Positions 6,336 to 7,231 of a stretch of 7,231 nt of DNA are shown in pieces; within the stretch, counting starts at the first letter, position 1, and every line of letters begins with the position of its first letter. A model generated the notes under the pieces. It saw only the letters and a program-made list of their open reading frames with translations, had not been told where the DNA came from and did no database searches. The DNA is taken from positions 1-7,231 of the forward strand of contig JAJYAE010000225.1 in the NCBI GenBank assembly GCA_021779695.1, read 5' to 3'. Origin of the DNA: Acidobacteriota bacterium (GTDB lineage Bacteria > Acidobacteriota > Terriglobia > Terriglobales > Acidobacteriaceae). A program made the position numbers and the translations under genes.

Positions 6336-6746
6336 TCAACCTGCCACAGGCTCAGGCACATCCAGCTCGATCGCAATCTGCGGTGTATGCAGCAGCGTGT
6401 TGTGCACCAGGCACGCATGCACCGCGCGGTTGAGCCCCTCACGGTGCTCCGGACTCAGATGCACCGGTGCACTCACCTTGATGACAAAGTTAGTCAGGCG
6501 CGCAGGCGGCTTCACCTTTTCCGCCGTAACCGTCACTTCCACGCCCTCACCACCCAGCTTGCGCGTCTTCAAATACTGCACGGCATAAAACGCCGCACAG
6601 GTGCCGAGCGAAGCCAGCAGAAATTCGGGTGGGGTCATGCCCACGTCCTCTCCGCCATTCTCGGCGGGCTGGTCGCAAACAACCGTGTGGTTGCGAGCCT
6701 GCACTGCAAACTTGACCTGATTGAGATGGGTAACCTTGATTTCCAT
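6336..6746 (-). CDS. OsmC-family (peroxiredoxin-like) protein
   Basis: The protein has 136 residues, the usual size for this family of small thiol peroxidases that reduce organic hydroperoxides in the cytoplasm. The two redox cysteines sit in the expected contexts: C50 in PPEFLLASLGTCAAF at the start of the central helix, and C112 in HACLVHNTLLHTP. E41 lies nine residues before C50. A third cysteine (C24) is in the N-terminal strand region. The sequence reads more like the YhfA-like branch than classical Ohr or OsmC, so peroxidase activity is likely but not certain. The start at 6746 is the only sensible ATG; the nearest ribosome-binding-like GAGG (6760-6763) is 13 bases away, rather far. It lies 55 bases after the sigma/zinc-finger gene and before the LysR gene, all on the same strand, which suggests a stress operon. 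Confidence 0.9.
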   Translation of the reverse strand: MEIKVTHLNQVKFAVQARNHTVVCDQPAENGGEDVGMTPPEFLLASLGTCAAFYAVQYLKTRKLGGEGVEVTVTAEKVKPPARLTNFVIKVSAPVHLSPEHREGLNRAVHACLVHNTLLHTPQIAIELDVPEPVAG

Positions 6747-6801
6747 AAAAGGATGAAGACCTCAGCTTTCACTGGATAAAAGACCACGAGCCGGCCAAAC
6801 G

Positions 6802-7231
6802 TTACATTTGGGCAGAAGAATGTTCTGTCAGCGTAAGCCCCAGCATGCGCAGGTACTCACGGGTCAGGATCGAGCGAAGGCGCTGGGCAATCGCCGGATC
6901 ACAAGGAACCTCCAGCGCGCGGCAGCGGTCAATGGCGGCGCGGAGGTCGCGCAGGAAGGCGACGCAGGAGGGACAGCCCTCAATGTGGGCGCGCATCTGG
7001 TCGCAGGTGCGCGGTTCGACGCGGCCGTCGAGATACTCGGAGAGATTGGCGAAGAGATCGCGGCAGGCGTCAGGGCGCTTTGTGGAGGGATGCTCGGCTG
7101 TGGCTGCTTCAGAGCCGGCGGCCGCGCCGTTGAGGATGCGGCTCATCTGCTTGCGGACGGCGAGGCGGGCGCGGTGGAGGCGGACGCGGACGGTGCCGGG
7201 CTGAAGGCCGAGGATCTGCGCGACCTGCTCG
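6802..7231 (-). CDS. ECF-type sigma factor C-terminus fused in frame to a zf-HC2 anti-sigma zinc-finger domain (5' end missing)
   Basis: The frame is open from the right edge to TAA at 6802, giving 142 visible residues; the N-terminus lies outside the window. The first 28 residues (EQVAQILGLQPGTVRVRLHR, then ARLAVRKQ) are sigma region 4.2, the helix-turn-helix that reads the -35 element. The same frame continues through MSRILNG and a roughly 25-residue Ala/Glu/Pro-rich linker into an anti-sigma zinc finger: CRDLFANLSEYLDG, then CDQMRAHIEGCPSC. Counting from that Met, the ligands fit C28-x25-H54-x3-C58-x2-C61, the ZAS pattern, with an extra C48. About 50 further residues follow, largely helical (AAIDRCRALEV, then TREYLRMLGLTLTE). 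A separate anti-sigma gene starting at the ATG at 7146 is possible, but no ribosome binding site precedes that codon and no stop separates the parts, so I favour one fused protein. Such a fusion could hold its own sigma domain inactive until the zinc site is disturbed. Confidence 0.82.
   Translation of the reverse strand, partial: EQVAQILGLQPGTVRVRLHRARLAVRKQMSRILNGAAAGSEAATAEHPSTKRPDACRDLFANLSEYLDGRVEPRTCDQMRAHIEGCPSCVAFLRDLRAAIDRCRALEVPCDPAIAQRLRSILTREYLRMLGLTLTEHSSAQM

Noticed and set aside
6802..7146. Stand-alone 114-residue anti-sigma factor starting at 7146
   Set aside because: The frame continues upstream into sigma region 4.2 without a stop, and no ribosome binding site precedes the Met. 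It is kept as a fallback reading only.

Overview
The window is GC-rich, densely coded DNA. Its gene mix suggests a soil-type acidobacterium (Terriglobia: Acidobacterium, Terriglobus, Granulicella or Edaphobacter relatives). It holds membrane-tethered SpoIIE/RsbU-type phosphatases in tandem, an ECF-type sigma/zinc-finger gene, and several small hypotheticals of a kind I associate with that group. The taxonomic call is inference from protein style, not from a marker gene.

Layout, left to right. Positions 1-665 (minus) hold the 5' part of a secreted/membrane protein that runs off the left edge. It overlaps by 8 bases the end of a complete 7-TM SpoIIE-family phosphatase (2034-658, minus), so the two are probably translationally coupled. 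A leader of about 290 bases (2035-2326) separates them from a 111-residue acidic hypothetical (2662-2327, minus) that starts at TTG behind a very strong ribosome binding site. A 156-base divergent spacer leads to a 130-residue two-TM hypothetical (2819-3211, plus). This overlaps tail-to-tail by 43 bases with a 71-residue two-TM hypothetical (3384-3169, minus), which lies downstream of a CDP-alcohol phosphatidyltransferase-family gene (4076-3459, minus). A 96-base divergent spacer carries a good sigma70-like promoter for gcvT (4173-5321, plus), the glycine-cleavage T-protein. gcvT converges, with 12 bases between stop codons, on a LysR-type regulator (6272-5334, minus). Upstream of that on the same strand are an OsmC-family peroxiredoxin-like gene (6746-6336) and, at the right edge, an open frame (7231-6802) joining sigma region 4 to a zf-HC2 anti-sigma zinc finger.

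Two possible functional groupings stand out. The left phosphatase pair looks like a membrane signal-input module of the kind that drives partner-switching regulation; no kinase, STAS protein or sigma factor of that pathway is in view. The right group (sigma/zinc-finger, OsmC, LysR, all minus strand with short gaps) looks like a stress-response cluster, possibly redox linked. The central genes (lipid headgroup enzyme, gcvT, small membrane proteins) look like housekeeping or accessory genes without an obvious common theme. I see no mobile element, CRISPR array, tRNA or rRNA. The most unusual structure is the in-frame sigma to zinc-finger fusion at the right edge.
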